This document shows, piece by piece, positions 33,758-41,977 of a stretch of DNA of 64,000 bases (its first letter is position 1; each line of letters starts with the position of its first letter). Position numbers and translations under genes: made by a program. Below the pieces are notes generated by a model that had not been told where the DNA came from, made no database searches, and worked only from the letters and a program-made list of their open reading frames with translations. This stretch comes from Catellatospora sp. TT07R-123 (lineage in GTDB: Bacteria; Actinomycetota; Actinomycetes; Mycobacteriales; Micromonosporaceae): positions 2,666,001-2,730,000 of the forward strand of contig NZ_BNEM01000001.1 of NCBI RefSeq assembly GCF_018327705.1, given 5' to 3'.

Positions 33758-34984
33758 ATGTCACCGTCCTCGCTGGGTCGGCTGATCGCGCAGCAGCGTC
33801 GGCTGCGCGGCTACAGCCAGGCCCGGTTAGCCGAACTGCTGTGCGCCGCCGCGGGCAGCCCGACCGTGACCCGGCACGAGGTGAGCCGCTGGGAACGCGG
33901 CGAGCGCCTGCCCGGTGTGCAGTGGCTGGGCTGGCTGGCCCATGTGCTCGGCCTGTCCCCCACCCGCCTGGGGCTGGCGGCCGGGCCGGACCTGCGCCGG
34001 GTCTCGACCGCCGAGGTCACCGATCTGTGCCTGCTCGCCGGGAGCTGGCTGCGGCAGGATCCAGGTGGTGATCCGCAGGCGGCCGCGCCCGATCCCGGCA
34101 TCGGTGCGCTGCGGCGGATGGACGACCTGGTGGGCGGGGCCGACCTGGCTCCGCTCGCGGCCCGGCACCGGCGGCAGGCGCTGGCGGCCCTGCGCCCGGC
34201 GCGCGGCACCGGCCGGCGGCTGCTGCTGGCACCCGCCGTGGAGCTGTCGCAACTGGCGGGCTGGACCGCGGCCGACGCCGGGCAGCCCCGGGCCGCGCTG
34301 GGGGCCTACCGGGAGGGGCTGGTGCTGGCGATGGAGGCCGGGGACCGGCAGCTCGGGGCACATCTGCTGGGCAGCGCCAGCCACCTGCTGGGCGAGCAGG
34401 AGCCGGGATCGGCCTGGCAGCTGGCCCGGGTCGCCGCCGCGGGCGCACGGGCGCACGGCAGCGCCGGGCTGCGGGCCCTGCTGGCGCAGCGGGCGGCGTA
34501 CGCGGCGGCGCGGTGCGGCGACCGGCGGGCGGCGCACGGCTGCCTGCTGGTGGCGCAGCGGCTGGGCGAACGCCTCGTCCCGGAGCGGGAACCGCCCTGG
34601 CTCTACTGGCTGGACCAGGCGGAACTGGCCGCGATGACCGGCCGCTGCCTAGTGGTGCTGGACCGGCCGCTGCGCGCGCTGCCGCTGCTGTCCCGCCCGG
34701 AGCTGCGCGGTTCGCGGCAGCCGCGCTCGGTCGCGGTCTACTCGGGGTGGCTGGCTCGGGCTCTGCTCGGCGTCGGGGAGCTGGAGGAGGCGTGCGCGGT
34801 CGGGGCGGGCGGCGTCATCGCCTCGGTGCGGTCGGGCTCGGTGCGCGCCGCCGAGCAGACCCGGGAACTGGCCGCCCGGCTGGCCCCGAGGCAGGACGTG
34901 CGGGCGGTGCGTGAGCTGAGTGACCTGATCAGCTACGTCACGTCCTACCTCCCGGGCGCGCGGGGCCTGCGGCGACTCGTCTAA
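33758..34984 (+). CDS. XRE-family regulator with C-terminal TPR-like region
   Basis: A 408-residue protein. The N-terminal helix-turn-helix is LGRLIAQQRRLRGYSQARLA then HEVSRWERGERLPG (residues 5-52). The remaining 350 residues are Ala/Leu-rich helices with TPR character (DAGQPRAALGAYREGLVLAM). Such regulators are common in actinomycetes and often act with signals or partner proteins. The ATG at 33758 has GGGAGG 6 nt upstream. Its stop overlaps the -10 of the following isoprenyl synthase gene. Confidence 0.85.
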   Translation: MSPSSLGRLIAQQRRLRGYSQARLAELLCAAAGSPTVTRHEVSRWERGERLPGVQWLGWLAHVLGLSPTRLGLAAGPDLRRVSTAEVTDLCLLAGSWLRQDPGGDPQAAAPDPGIGALRRMDDLVGGADLAPLAARHRRQALAALRPARGTGRRLLLAPAVELSQLAGWTAADAGQPRAALGAYREGLVLAMEAGDRQLGAHLLGSASHLLGEQEPGSAWQLARVAAAGARAHGSAGLRALLAQRAAYAAARCGDRRAAHGCLLVAQRLGERLVPEREPPWLYWLDQAELAAMTGRCLVVLDRPLRALPLLSRPELRGSRQPRSVAVYSGWLARALLGVGELEEACAVGAGGVIASVRSGSVRAAEQTRELAARLAPRQDVRAVRELSDLISYVTSYLPGARGLRRLV

Positions 34985-34994
34985 GTTCATGTTC

Positions 34995-36065
34995 ATGACC
35001 ATGCACCCGGTGGATCGCGCCGCCCTGCGCCCGCGGGTGGAGAAGGCGCTGGCGGTGTTCCTTGCCGAACGCCGTACGCATATGGCCGCCATCGACGACG
35101 GCCTGCTCCCCCTCGCCGACGCCGTCGAGTCGTTCATCCTCGGCGGCGGCAAGCGGCTGCGCCCCGCCTTCGCGTACTGGGGTTACCGGGGCGCGGGCGG
35201 GGACGACCGCGACGACGTCGTCACGGCGCTCGCCTCGCTGGAGCTGGTCCAGGCCAGCGCCCTGATGCACGACGACCTGATGGACGCCTCCGACACGCGC
35301 CGGGGCGAGCCGTCGGTGCACCGCCGCTTCGAGGCGCTGCACCGGCAGCGCAGCTGGCAGGGCGAGCCGGGCGGGTTCGGCGCCGCGGCGGCGTTGCTGC
35401 TCGGCGACCTGTGCCTGGTCTGGTCGGACGAGCTGCTGCACGGCAGCGGCCTGGACCCGGCCGTGGTCGCGCACGCCCGCCCCGTGTACGACCTGATGCG
35501 CACCGAGGTCATGGTCGGCCAGTATCTCGACGTGCTGACCCAGGCCAGCGCCGACACCTCGGTGAGCCGGGCCAGCAAGGTGGCGCGGTTCAAGTCCGCC
35601 AAGTACACGGTCGAGCACCCGCTGCTGTTCGGGGCGGCGCTGGCCGGGGCCCCGGCGGAGCTGAGCGAGGCGTACTCGGCGTTCGGGCTGCCGCTGGGCG
35701 AGGCGTTCCAGCTGCGTGACGACGTGCTCGGGGTGTTCGGCGACCCGGCCGCGACCGGCAAGCCCGCCGGGGACGACCTGCGCGAGGGCAAGCGGACGTA
35801 CCTGATCGCGAAGGCGTTCGAGGGGGCCGGGCCGGACGACCGGGCGGCGCTGGCGGCCGGGCTGGGGCGGCCGGACCTCGACGAGGCGGGCGTGGCCCGG
35901 CTGCGGCAGATCATCACCGACACGGGGGCGCTGGCGCAGACGGAGGCGTACATCCGGCAGCTGACGGACACGGCGCTGGCGGCGCTGGCGGCGGCACCGG
36001 TCGAGCCGGAGGCGGCCGAGGTGCTGCGCGCGCTGGCCGACGCGGCGGTCCGCCGCGCCACCTAG
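34995..36065 (+). CDS. idsA: Polyprenyl (geranylgeranyl-type) diphosphate synthase
   Basis: A 356-residue all-helical prenyltransferase. GGGKRLRP binds IPP. The first Asp-rich motif is LMHDDLMD, and the second is FQLRDDVLGVFGD. It elongates allylic diphosphates; the residues before the first motif include bulky ones, so chain length is uncertain. The start at 34995 follows TAAGTT by 7 nt, and an ATG at 34989 is an alternative. The place matches Rv2173 (idsA2). The lycopene cyclase genes 2.2 kb on hint at carotenoid precursor supply. Confidence 0.92.
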   Translation: MTMHPVDRAALRPRVEKALAVFLAERRTHMAAIDDGLLPLADAVESFILGGGKRLRPAFAYWGYRGAGGDDRDDVVTALASLELVQASALMHDDLMDASDTRRGEPSVHRRFEALHRQRSWQGEPGGFGAAAALLLGDLCLVWSDELLHGSGLDPAVVAHARPVYDLMRTEVMVGQYLDVLTQASADTSVSRASKVARFKSAKYTVEHPLLFGAALAGAPAELSEAYSAFGLPLGEAFQLRDDVLGVFGDPAATGKPAGDDLREGKRTYLIAKAFEGAGPDDRAALAAGLGRPDLDEAGVARLRQIITDTGALAQTEAYIRQLTDTALAALAAAPVEPEAAEVLRALADAAVRRAT

Positions 36066-36066
36066 C

Positions 36067-36131
36067 ATCGACACTGGCCCATCTGAAGCACGGATCTTGG
36101 AAAACAGTCCACTGGATAGGCCAGCGTCGAT
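36067..36131. repeat. Palindromic repeat family B, copy 3 (diverged)
   Basis: Arms ATCGACACTGGCCCATC (36067-36083) and GATAGGCCAGCGTCGAT (36115-36131) pair with two mismatches around a 31-nt unpaired centre that contains GATC. It lies between convergent idsA and the RNase gene. The most degenerate B copy. Confidence 0.8.
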
Positions 36132-36198
36132 CAAAACGGGTCGGCGCAAGCCGGTGGGCGCAAGCCTGGTGGGCCAAGCCGGGTCGGCGCAGGCCAGG

Positions 36199-36633
36199 TC
36201 AGCGCAGGATCTGGCGGAAGCTCTCGTAGTGGTCGCCGGTGTAGTACAGGTCCCCGTCGCGCCCGGCGATGATCCGGCGGGCGCCCCGGTCGGGTGAGCC
36301 CGGCGTGGGCACCGTGAACTCGCGGTAGTACCCGTTGGGCCGCGCGGGCAGCAGCTTCTCCTGGTTGGCGAAGACCGTGCCGTCCTTGCGGTACGGGTAC
36401 GGCCCACCGCGGTCGATCAGCGCCAGCGTCGCCGCCGCCTCCGGGGGCAGGTCGCGCAGCGGCACCGTGCCCAGCCCCGACACCGGGGTCGCCCTGGGCC
36501 CGCCGGGCACCGCCGACGGCTCGGGCGACAGCGCGGTACGCGCGCAGAAGCCCACCACCGCCATGACCGCCACCAGCAGGACCGCCGCCACGGCGGCCAG
36601 GGTCAGCGTGCGCCGCGATACCTGCCTGTCCAC
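36199..36633 (-). CDS. Membrane-anchored guanyl-specific ribonuclease (RNase Sa-like)
   Basis: A 144-residue protein. A basic N-terminus and one transmembrane helix (about residues 9-30) precede an 80-residue domain that matches Streptomyces RNase Sa through its length: DRGGPYPYRKDGTVFANQE, LPARPNGYYREFTVPTPG, RGARRIIAG, YYTGDHYESF. The catalytic residues of RNase Sa correspond to E105, R116 and H135, all present. The RNase Sa disulfide is absent. It should cleave RNA after guanosine outside the membrane. No barstar-like inhibitor is adjacent. The GTG start follows CACACT by 7 nt; an ATG at 36684 is an alternative. Confidence 0.85.
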   Translation of the reverse strand: MDRQVSRRTLTLAAVAAVLLVAVMAVVGFCARTALSPEPSAVPGGPRATPVSGLGTVPLRDLPPEAAATLALIDRGGPYPYRKDGTVFANQEKLLPARPNGYYREFTVPTPGSPDRGARRIIAGRDGDLYYTGDHYESFRQILR

Positions 36634-36690
36634 ACCAGGCAGTGTGCGGGCTGCGCCGCCGACGATCAAGAACCGTGCGATCATCGACCG

Positions 36691-38277
36691 GTGTTCCCCC
36701 ACGGCAGGCGGCGTGCCGCGCTCCCCCTCGGCTGCGTCTCGGGTGTGCTGCTGGCGGTCTCGGCGTACCTGTCCGGGGCGCTGCCCGGCGGCGACCCCGG
36801 CCCCGGGCTGCGCACCGGCGGGTTCGGCGCGGTCGGCGGCCCGTTCCTGCTCGGGCTGGCCTGCTGGCTGGCCGGGCTGACCGGCTGGACGCTGGCCTGG
36901 TGGTGGTCGCGCCCTGCCGAGCCGGGCCCGGAGCCCGCCGACCGGACCGGGTCCACCGCGCGGCGGATGCTCGCGCGGGGCGCGCTGTGGGCGGTGCCGC
37001 TGCTGGTCGCGCCACCGCTGGGCAGCCGCGACGTTTACGCGTACGCCTGCCAGGGCTGGCTGTGGCGCACCGGGCTCGACCCGTACGCCCTCGGGGTCGC
37101 CGACGGCGGCTGCCCCTGGACCGACGCCGTCCCGCAGCTGTGGTGGCACACGCCGACGCCGTACGGCCCGCTCGCGGTCGCCCTGTCCGGCGCCGGTACC
37201 TGGGCGAACCTGCTCGCCGCCGTGGCCTGGCTGCGCCTGCTGGCCGTGGCCGGGCTGGTGCTGGTCGCGGCCGGCGTGCCCCGGCTGGCCCGCGCCTGCG
37301 GCGTGGCCCCGGCCGCCGCCTACTGGCTCGCCCTGCTCAGCCCCCTGGTCGCGGTGCACGCCCTCTCCGGCGCCCACAACGACGCCCTGGTGGCGGGCCT
37401 GGCCGTCGCCGCCCTGGCCACCGCCCTGCCCGTGGCGGCGCTCCGCGCGACCGACGCGGCACCCAGCCGCCCGGACTCGACGGCGGCACCGGAGCCGGGG
37501 ACGACACCGGACGCGACGGCGGCACCGGAGGCGGGGACGGCACCGGACGGCACGATGGCACCGGAGGCGGGGACGGCGCCGGGCGGGTCCGGTCCTCGGC
37601 TCGGCTGGGCGGTGCTGGCGGGGGTGCTGCTCGCCGGCGCCGTCGCGATCAAGGTGACCGCGCTGGTGGCGCTGCCGTTCCTGCTGCTGCTCGCCGGGCG
37701 GCGCTGGTGGGCGGCGCTGGGCGCGGCGGTGGCCGCGTTCGCCGGGCTGAGCCTGGGCACCGGCCTCGGCCTGGGCTGGGTGGCCGCGCTGCGCGGCACC
37801 GGCGAGCTGGCCCAGTGGAGTTCGCCGCCGACGGCGGTCGGCATGGCCGCGGGCTACCTGCTGCGGGTCGCGGGCCGGGGCGGCTGGTTCGACGGGGCGG
37901 TCGCGGCCGGGCGGGTCCTCGGGCTGCTGGCGCTGGCCGCGGCGGCGCTGCTCGCGCTGCGCTCGGCGTGGCGGGGGCGGCGTGAACCGGCCCGTGTCCT
38001 GGCCGCCTGCGGCTGGCTCGCCGCGGCGGCGGCCCTGCTCGGCCCGGTCTTCTATCCCTGGTACGCGCTGGTGCCGCTGGCCCTGCTCGGCGCGGTCGAG
38101 GCCGACCCGGGGCGCCGCCGGGCGCTGGCCGTGGCCGCGATCGTCTGTGCCTGCCTCACCCTGCCCAACGGGCTGGGCGTGCCGGTGCTGACCAAGACGG
38201 TCGGCGCGTTCGCCGTCACCGGCCTGGTGGTGTGGGCCGCCGTACGGCTGCGGCGCGGGTCCACAGCGACAGCGTGA
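36691..38277 (+). CDS. GT-C alpha-(1,6)-mannosyltransferase (MptA/MptB-like)
   Basis: A 528-residue multi-spanning glycosyltransferase. SRDVYAYACQGWLWRTGLDP (residues 112-131) carries the Asp and aromatic motif of polyprenol-phosphate-mannose-dependent mannosyltransferases. A GPLAVAL stretch and many helices follow. It should extend mannan chains on the outer membrane face. The location equals Rv2174 (mptA). An Ala/Pro/Thr-rich, repeat-coded loop (residues 264-299) interrupts the middle. The end overlaps the opposite-strand lycopene cyclase gene by 62 bp. Confidence 0.83.
   Translation: MFPHGRRRAALPLGCVSGVLLAVSAYLSGALPGGDPGPGLRTGGFGAVGGPFLLGLACWLAGLTGWTLAWWWSRPAEPGPEPADRTGSTARRMLARGALWAVPLLVAPPLGSRDVYAYACQGWLWRTGLDPYALGVADGGCPWTDAVPQLWWHTPTPYGPLAVALSGAGTWANLLAAVAWLRLLAVAGLVLVAAGVPRLARACGVAPAAAYWLALLSPLVAVHALSGAHNDALVAGLAVAALATALPVAALRATDAAPSRPDSTAAPEPGTTPDATAAPEAGTAPDGTMAPEAGTAPGGSGPRLGWAVLAGVLLAGAVAIKVTALVALPFLLLLAGRRWWAALGAAVAAFAGLSLGTGLGLGWVAALRGTGELAQWSSPPTAVGMAAGYLLRVAGRGGWFDGAVAAGRVLGLLALAAAALLALRSAWRGRREPARVLAACGWLAAAAALLGPVFYPWYALVPLALLGAVEADPGRRRALAVAAIVCACLTLPNGLGVPVLTKTVGAFAVTGLVVWAAVRLRRGSTATA
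37480..37590 (+). repeat. In-frame tandem repeat inside the mannosyltransferase
   Basis: About three imperfect 33-36 bp units, each with GGCACCGGAGSCGGGGACG, encode APEPGTTPDAT, APEAGTAPDGT and APEAGTAPGGS. The units are in frame, so copy number could change without breaking the gene. Confidence 0.75.
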
Positions 38278-38530
38278 CCAGCACCAGCGCGAACCCGAAC
38301 AGCAGGTCCTCGACCGGCGCGTACGCCACGCGCAGCCCGGTGATCGCGGCCGGGTCGTAGCGGACCACCCCGCGCCCGGTCAGCACCCCGTTGCTGAGCA
38401 GCTGGAACAGCAGCACGATCGGGTACGTCGCCCAGAACGCCACCCCGAGCAGCAGCCGGGTGCGCAGCAGCACCAGGTCGAGCAGAACCGCGGCCAGGAC
38501 ACCGAGCGCGGCGGCCACGGTGTAGCTCAT
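38216..38530 (-). CDS. crtYd: Lycopene cyclase subunit, CrtYd-like
   Basis: A 104-residue membrane protein with three helices and the shared lycopene cyclase motif VAYAPVEDLLFGFALVLVT (residues 68-86). GVVRYDP precedes it. With the other subunit it forms a heterodimeric lycopene beta- or epsilon-cyclase. The ATG overlaps the crtYc stop (ATGA). The final 62 bp overlap the end of the mannosyltransferase gene on the opposite strand. No crtB or crtI lies in the window. Confidence 0.85.
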   Translation of the reverse strand: MSYTVAAALGVLAAVLLDLVLLRTRLLLGVAFWATYPIVLLFQLLSNGVLTGRGVVRYDPAAITGLRVAYAPVEDLLFGFALVLVTLSLWTRAAAVRRPTPPGR

Positions 38531-38838
38531 CGCCGCCGCGCCAGCACGGTGCGGACCGCCTCGAACCCCAGGATCGCGCACAGCGGCACGACCAGGAAGA
38601 ACAGCACCTCCTCCAGGGGCAGGCCGCCGGGCAGCCATACCCCCAGGAGCTGGGTGGGGTCGAAGCTCCACTGGCCGGCGGCGACCGCGGCGAGATCCCA
38701 CAGCAGGAACACCGCGGCCACCGGCAGCACCGTGACGGCCAGCCGCCGCCGCTGGCGCAGCACGCCCACCTTCAGCACCGGCTCCAGCCACAGCGCGCAC
38801 AGCAGGCAGCCACCGAGCACGGCCAGGTAGGCGTACAC
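38527..38838 (-). CDS. crtYc: Lycopene cyclase subunit, CrtYc-like
   Basis: A 103-residue three-helix membrane protein. The stretches FLLWDLAAVAAGQWSFDP and GLPLEEVLFFLVVPLC (residues 72-87) match CrtYc/LitA-type subunits. It works with the overlapping crtYd product to cyclise lycopene. The GTG start lies 5 bp after the Rv2175c-like stop, so the three genes 39223-38216 may form one transcript. Confidence 0.87.
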   Translation of the reverse strand: MYAYLAVLGGCLLCALWLEPVLKVGVLRQRRRLAVTVLPVAAVFLLWDLAAVAAGQWSFDPTQLLGVWLPGGLPLEEVLFFLVVPLCAILGFEAVRTVLARRR

Positions 38839-38842
38839 GCGG

Positions 38843-39223
38843 TCAGAAGGCGATGGCCTGGGCTCGGCGCTTGACCTCGCGGGCGCGGTCGCCGCCCAGT
38901 GCCTTGGCCGGGGTGCCCGGGAGCGTGTCGTCGGGCGTGTACAGCCACCGCAGCGCCTCTTCGTCGTTGTACCCGGCGTCGCGCAGCAACGTCAGGACGC
39001 CGGGGAGGTGCTTGAGCACGGTGTCGTTCGCCACCAGCTCAGCGGGCACCTGCCGCACGCCCTCGTGGCGTACGGCGATCAGCATGCCGTCCTTGATCAG
39101 CTGGTGCACCTTGATGATCGACAGCCCGAGCCGCTCGGCGACGTCGGGAAGCGGCAGCCAGCCCTCCGGTGCGAAGGTCGCCTGCCCGGTGTCTGTCGAT
39201 TGCGAAGTCTCGGCCACCTCCAC
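38843..39223 (-). CDS. Rv2175c-family DNA-binding protein
   Basis: A 126-residue protein with an excisionase/MerR-like helix-turn-helix (WLPLPDVAERLGLSIIKVHQ, residues 22-41) and a helical C-terminus rich in basic residues. In M. tuberculosis Rv2175c binds DNA and is phosphorylated by PknL, whose counterpart starts 770 bp away on the opposite strand. Thr residues near the N-terminus (T6, T10, T12) are possible sites. The GTG at 39223 or an in-frame GTG at 39217 could be the start. Confidence 0.88.
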   Translation of the reverse strand: MEVAETSQSTDTGQATFAPEGWLPLPDVAERLGLSIIKVHQLIKDGMLIAVRHEGVRQVPAELVANDTVLKHLPGVLTLLRDAGYNDEEALRWLYTPDDTLPGTPAKALGGDRAREVKRRAQAIAF

Positions 39224-39313
39224 ACCTTGCCACGTCGCGGGCCGGGCCCACCACCGCATCCCCCCTGAACACCCGACCCCGCCCGCCCCGGATCCGCGGG
39301 AAAGGAGCGACCG

Positions 39314-39904
39314 ATGAATCCCTGGCAGCTCATCCGGCGCGAGATCGAGGGCGCCCGGCGCTCGGTGCGCTACGACCTCGACCGCCGCCGGACCCACGAA
39401 CGGACCGCCGTGATCAGCATGGACACCGACGGCCCGGCGCCGCGTGGGCGCCGCCGGGTGATGCTGGCCACCGGCGCGCTGCTGATGGTCTCGACCGGCG
39501 TCGGCGGCTACTACGCGGTCGCGGGCGGGCTGGAGGCGCTGCTGGGCGACGGCGCGCCGCCCAGCGCCCTGCCCCGGGTCCCGGCCACCGGCAGCGCGGT
39601 GCCGACACCGGCGCCGAGCCCGACGCCGCGGCGGCCCAGCCCGACCCCGTCGGCCGGGTCGCAGCTCGTGCCGGCGCACGGCCTGCCCAGCACCCGCCGC
39701 CCGTCGCCGCGGCCGACCCCGCCGGGCGGCGCCTCGCCGAGCCCCAGCCCGACGCCGTCGCCGAGCCCGTCGGCGGAGCCCTCGCCGTCGGACAGCCCGT
39801 CGCCGTCGCCGTCAGTGAGCCCGGACACAGCAGAGTCCACCCCCGCCGCCCCGCGGGTCACCGAGCCCGGCCGGCTCGCCCCGGACCCGGGCAGGCTCGA
39901 ATGA
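39314..39904 (+). CDS. Single-pass membrane protein with Pro/Ser-rich tail
   Basis: A 196-residue protein. A basic N-terminus of 47 residues (RREIEGARRSVRYDLDRRRT) precedes one helix (48-70) and a long Pro/Ser/Thr tail (PSPSPTPSPSPSAEPSPSDS and similar) that is likely extracellular and perhaps glycosylated. No domain is recognised. The ATG has AAAGGAG upstream. It lies immediately before pknL, and its tail has the features of wall-spanning linkers. Confidence 0.7.
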   Translation: MNPWQLIRREIEGARRSVRYDLDRRRTHERTAVISMDTDGPAPRGRRRVMLATGALLMVSTGVGGYYAVAGGLEALLGDGAPPSALPRVPATGSAVPTPAPSPTPRRPSPTPSAGSQLVPAHGLPSTRRPSPRPTPPGGASPSPSPTPSPSPSAEPSPSDSPSPSPSVSPDTAESTPAAPRVTEPGRLAPDPGRLE

Positions 39905-39988
39905 TCAGCACCCGAAACGCCCGGTCGGGATACGGTCGCGCCCTCGGGTGTACGCCGTTGGGCCTTCCCTGACTTAGACTGCGCTGCG

Positions 39989-41977
39989 ATGAACACTCAG
40001 GTCGCCGATCAGCTGCTCGGCACACTCGTCGACGGGCGCTACCGCATTCGCGGTCGCGTGGCCCGTGGTGGCATGGCGACGGTGTACATGGCCGTGGATG
40101 AGCGACTGGAACGCACAGTCGCCCTGAAGATCATTCACCCGGCACAGGTGCGCGACGCGAACGGGCAATCCTTCAGCCTCGACCGGTTCACCGACGAGGC
40201 CAAGACCATCGCCCGGTTGACCCACCCCAACGTGGTCGCCGTATACGACCAGGGGACCCACAACGGCCTGCCCTACCTCGTGATGGAGTACGTCCGCGGC
40301 CGCACCCTGCGCGACATCCTCGCCGAGCGCCGCCGGCTCAGCCCGGTCGAGGCGCTGGCGGTGCTGGAGCAGGTGCTGTCGGCGCTGGGCGCCGCGCACC
40401 GGGCAGGCCTGGTGCACCGCGACGTCAAGCCCGAGAACGTGCTCGTCGCCGAGGCCCCCAGCGGCGGCAGCCACAACCTGATCGACGCCGTCGCGAAGGT
40501 GGCCGACTTCGGGCTGGCCCGCGCGGTGGAGGCCAGCGCCGCCGACGACCCCGGCACCGGCCAGCTCATGGCCACCGTGGCGTACGTCGCGCCGGAGCTC
40601 GTCCGCGACGGCCACGCCGACCCGCGCAGCGACGTGTACAGCGCCGGGATCGTGCTGTTCGAGATGCTCACCGGCCGGGTGCCCTACGACGGCGAGCGCC
40701 CCGTCGACGTGGCCTGGCAGCACGTCGACCGCGACGTGCCGCCGCCCTCGCGCTTCGTGCCCGGTCTGCCGCCGGCGCTGGACGAGCTGGTCGCCTCGGC
40801 GACGCGCCGCCAGGCCTCGGCCCGGCCCACCGACGCCGGAGCGCTGCTCGTCGCGGCCCAGAGCGCCCGCGAGTCGGTCGTGTCCGGCGCCGCCACGCAG
40901 CGGCTGCGCCCGGTCATGGAGCAGGCCACGGTCGTGGTCAGCCAGGTCTCCCCGGCAGAGCGTCCGGCGTGGGCCAAGCTGCCCTCGCCGCAGCAGCCGG
41001 CCCCCCGAACCCGGCGGCGCGCGCAGGCGGCCCCCGAGAGCCCGCTCGACCGGATGAGGACCACGTACCAGCAGCTCATGCGCGATCCGCGCGGCCGCAT
41101 GGCGCTGATCGCCGGCGCCGTCGTGGTCGCCCTGCTCGTGCTCGTCGGCGGCTGGTGGCTCGGCTTCGGCCGGTACGAGGTGACCCCGCAGCTGGTCAAC
41201 ATGACCAGGTCGCAGGCGGAGGCGACGCTGACCCAGGCGGGCCTGACGGTGAAGTACGCCCCGGGGCAGTACCGCGAGAACGTCGAGAAGGACGTCGTGC
41301 TCATCCAGGACCCGCCCGTGGGCGACCGGGTGGTGCGCGGCGGCGTGGTGACGCTGACGCTGTCACTCGGTCCCGAGCGCTACATGGTCCCGGACGTGTC
41401 GGGCAAGACCTACGACATGGCCCTGGTCGACCTCCAGGCCGACCCGCTGAAGCTCAAGGTCAAGAAGGGTGCCGACCGGTTCGACGACCTGATCCCGAAG
41501 GGCGTGGTCCTGGAGACCAACCCGAAGGCGGGCACCGAGGTCAAGTCCGGCGCCGACATCGAGGTCATCGTCAGCAAGGGCCGTGCCCCGCTGACCGTGC
41601 CGTACGTCGTCGGCAAGAACCTGACCGACGCCAGGGAGATCCTGGAGGGCATGGGCCTGCGGGTCGAGACCGAGCAGGTCACCTCGGACAAGCCGTACGA
41701 CGAGGTGGTCGAGCAGAACCCGCCGACGGGTGCGGGCGTCGAGGCGAACACCGTGATCCACCTCAAGGTCAGCAACAACCCGACCGGCACCCCCATGCCG
41801 CCGGTGCAGAACATGGGCTGCCAGGACGCCGCCAACCAGCTACGCGCGATGCAGCTCGACGTCGAGGTCGCCGGCAACGACATGGAGAAGTGGGTCGGCC
41901 ACGTCGAGCGGCAGACCCCGGACGCGGGCGTCCCGGTGCAGCCGGGCCAGCACGTCCGGATCAGGTGCAAGATCTGA
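39989..41977 (+). CDS. pknL: Ser/Thr protein kinase PknL/PknB-type with four PASTA domains
   Basis: A 662-residue membrane kinase. The kinase domain (13-290) has the glycine loop RGGMATVY, Lys47, HRDVKPEN (D145), ADFGLAR and YVAPEL. A basic linker leads to one transmembrane helix (372-393). Four PASTA repeats (about 395-460, 462-530, 532-598, 600-662) lie outside. Position next to Rv2175c supports PknL; the M. tuberculosis PknL lacks PASTA domains, so this one keeps the probably older form. TAGACT lies 8 nt before the ATG. It overlaps the nfo gene by 1 nt. Confidence 0.93.
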   Translation: MNTQVADQLLGTLVDGRYRIRGRVARGGMATVYMAVDERLERTVALKIIHPAQVRDANGQSFSLDRFTDEAKTIARLTHPNVVAVYDQGTHNGLPYLVMEYVRGRTLRDILAERRRLSPVEALAVLEQVLSALGAAHRAGLVHRDVKPENVLVAEAPSGGSHNLIDAVAKVADFGLARAVEASAADDPGTGQLMATVAYVAPELVRDGHADPRSDVYSAGIVLFEMLTGRVPYDGERPVDVAWQHVDRDVPPPSRFVPGLPPALDELVASATRRQASARPTDAGALLVAAQSARESVVSGAATQRLRPVMEQATVVVSQVSPAERPAWAKLPSPQQPAPRTRRRAQAAPESPLDRMRTTYQQLMRDPRGRMALIAGAVVVALLVLVGGWWLGFGRYEVTPQLVNMTRSQAEATLTQAGLTVKYAPGQYRENVEKDVVLIQDPPVGDRVVRGGVVTLTLSLGPERYMVPDVSGKTYDMALVDLQADPLKLKVKKGADRFDDLIPKGVVLETNPKAGTEVKSGADIEVIVSKGRAPLTVPYVVGKNLTDAREILEGMGLRVETEQVTSDKPYDEVVEQNPPTGAGVEANTVIHLKVSNNPTGTPMPPVQNMGCQDAANQLRAMQLDVEVAGNDMEKWVGHVERQTPDAGVPVQPGQHVRIRCKI

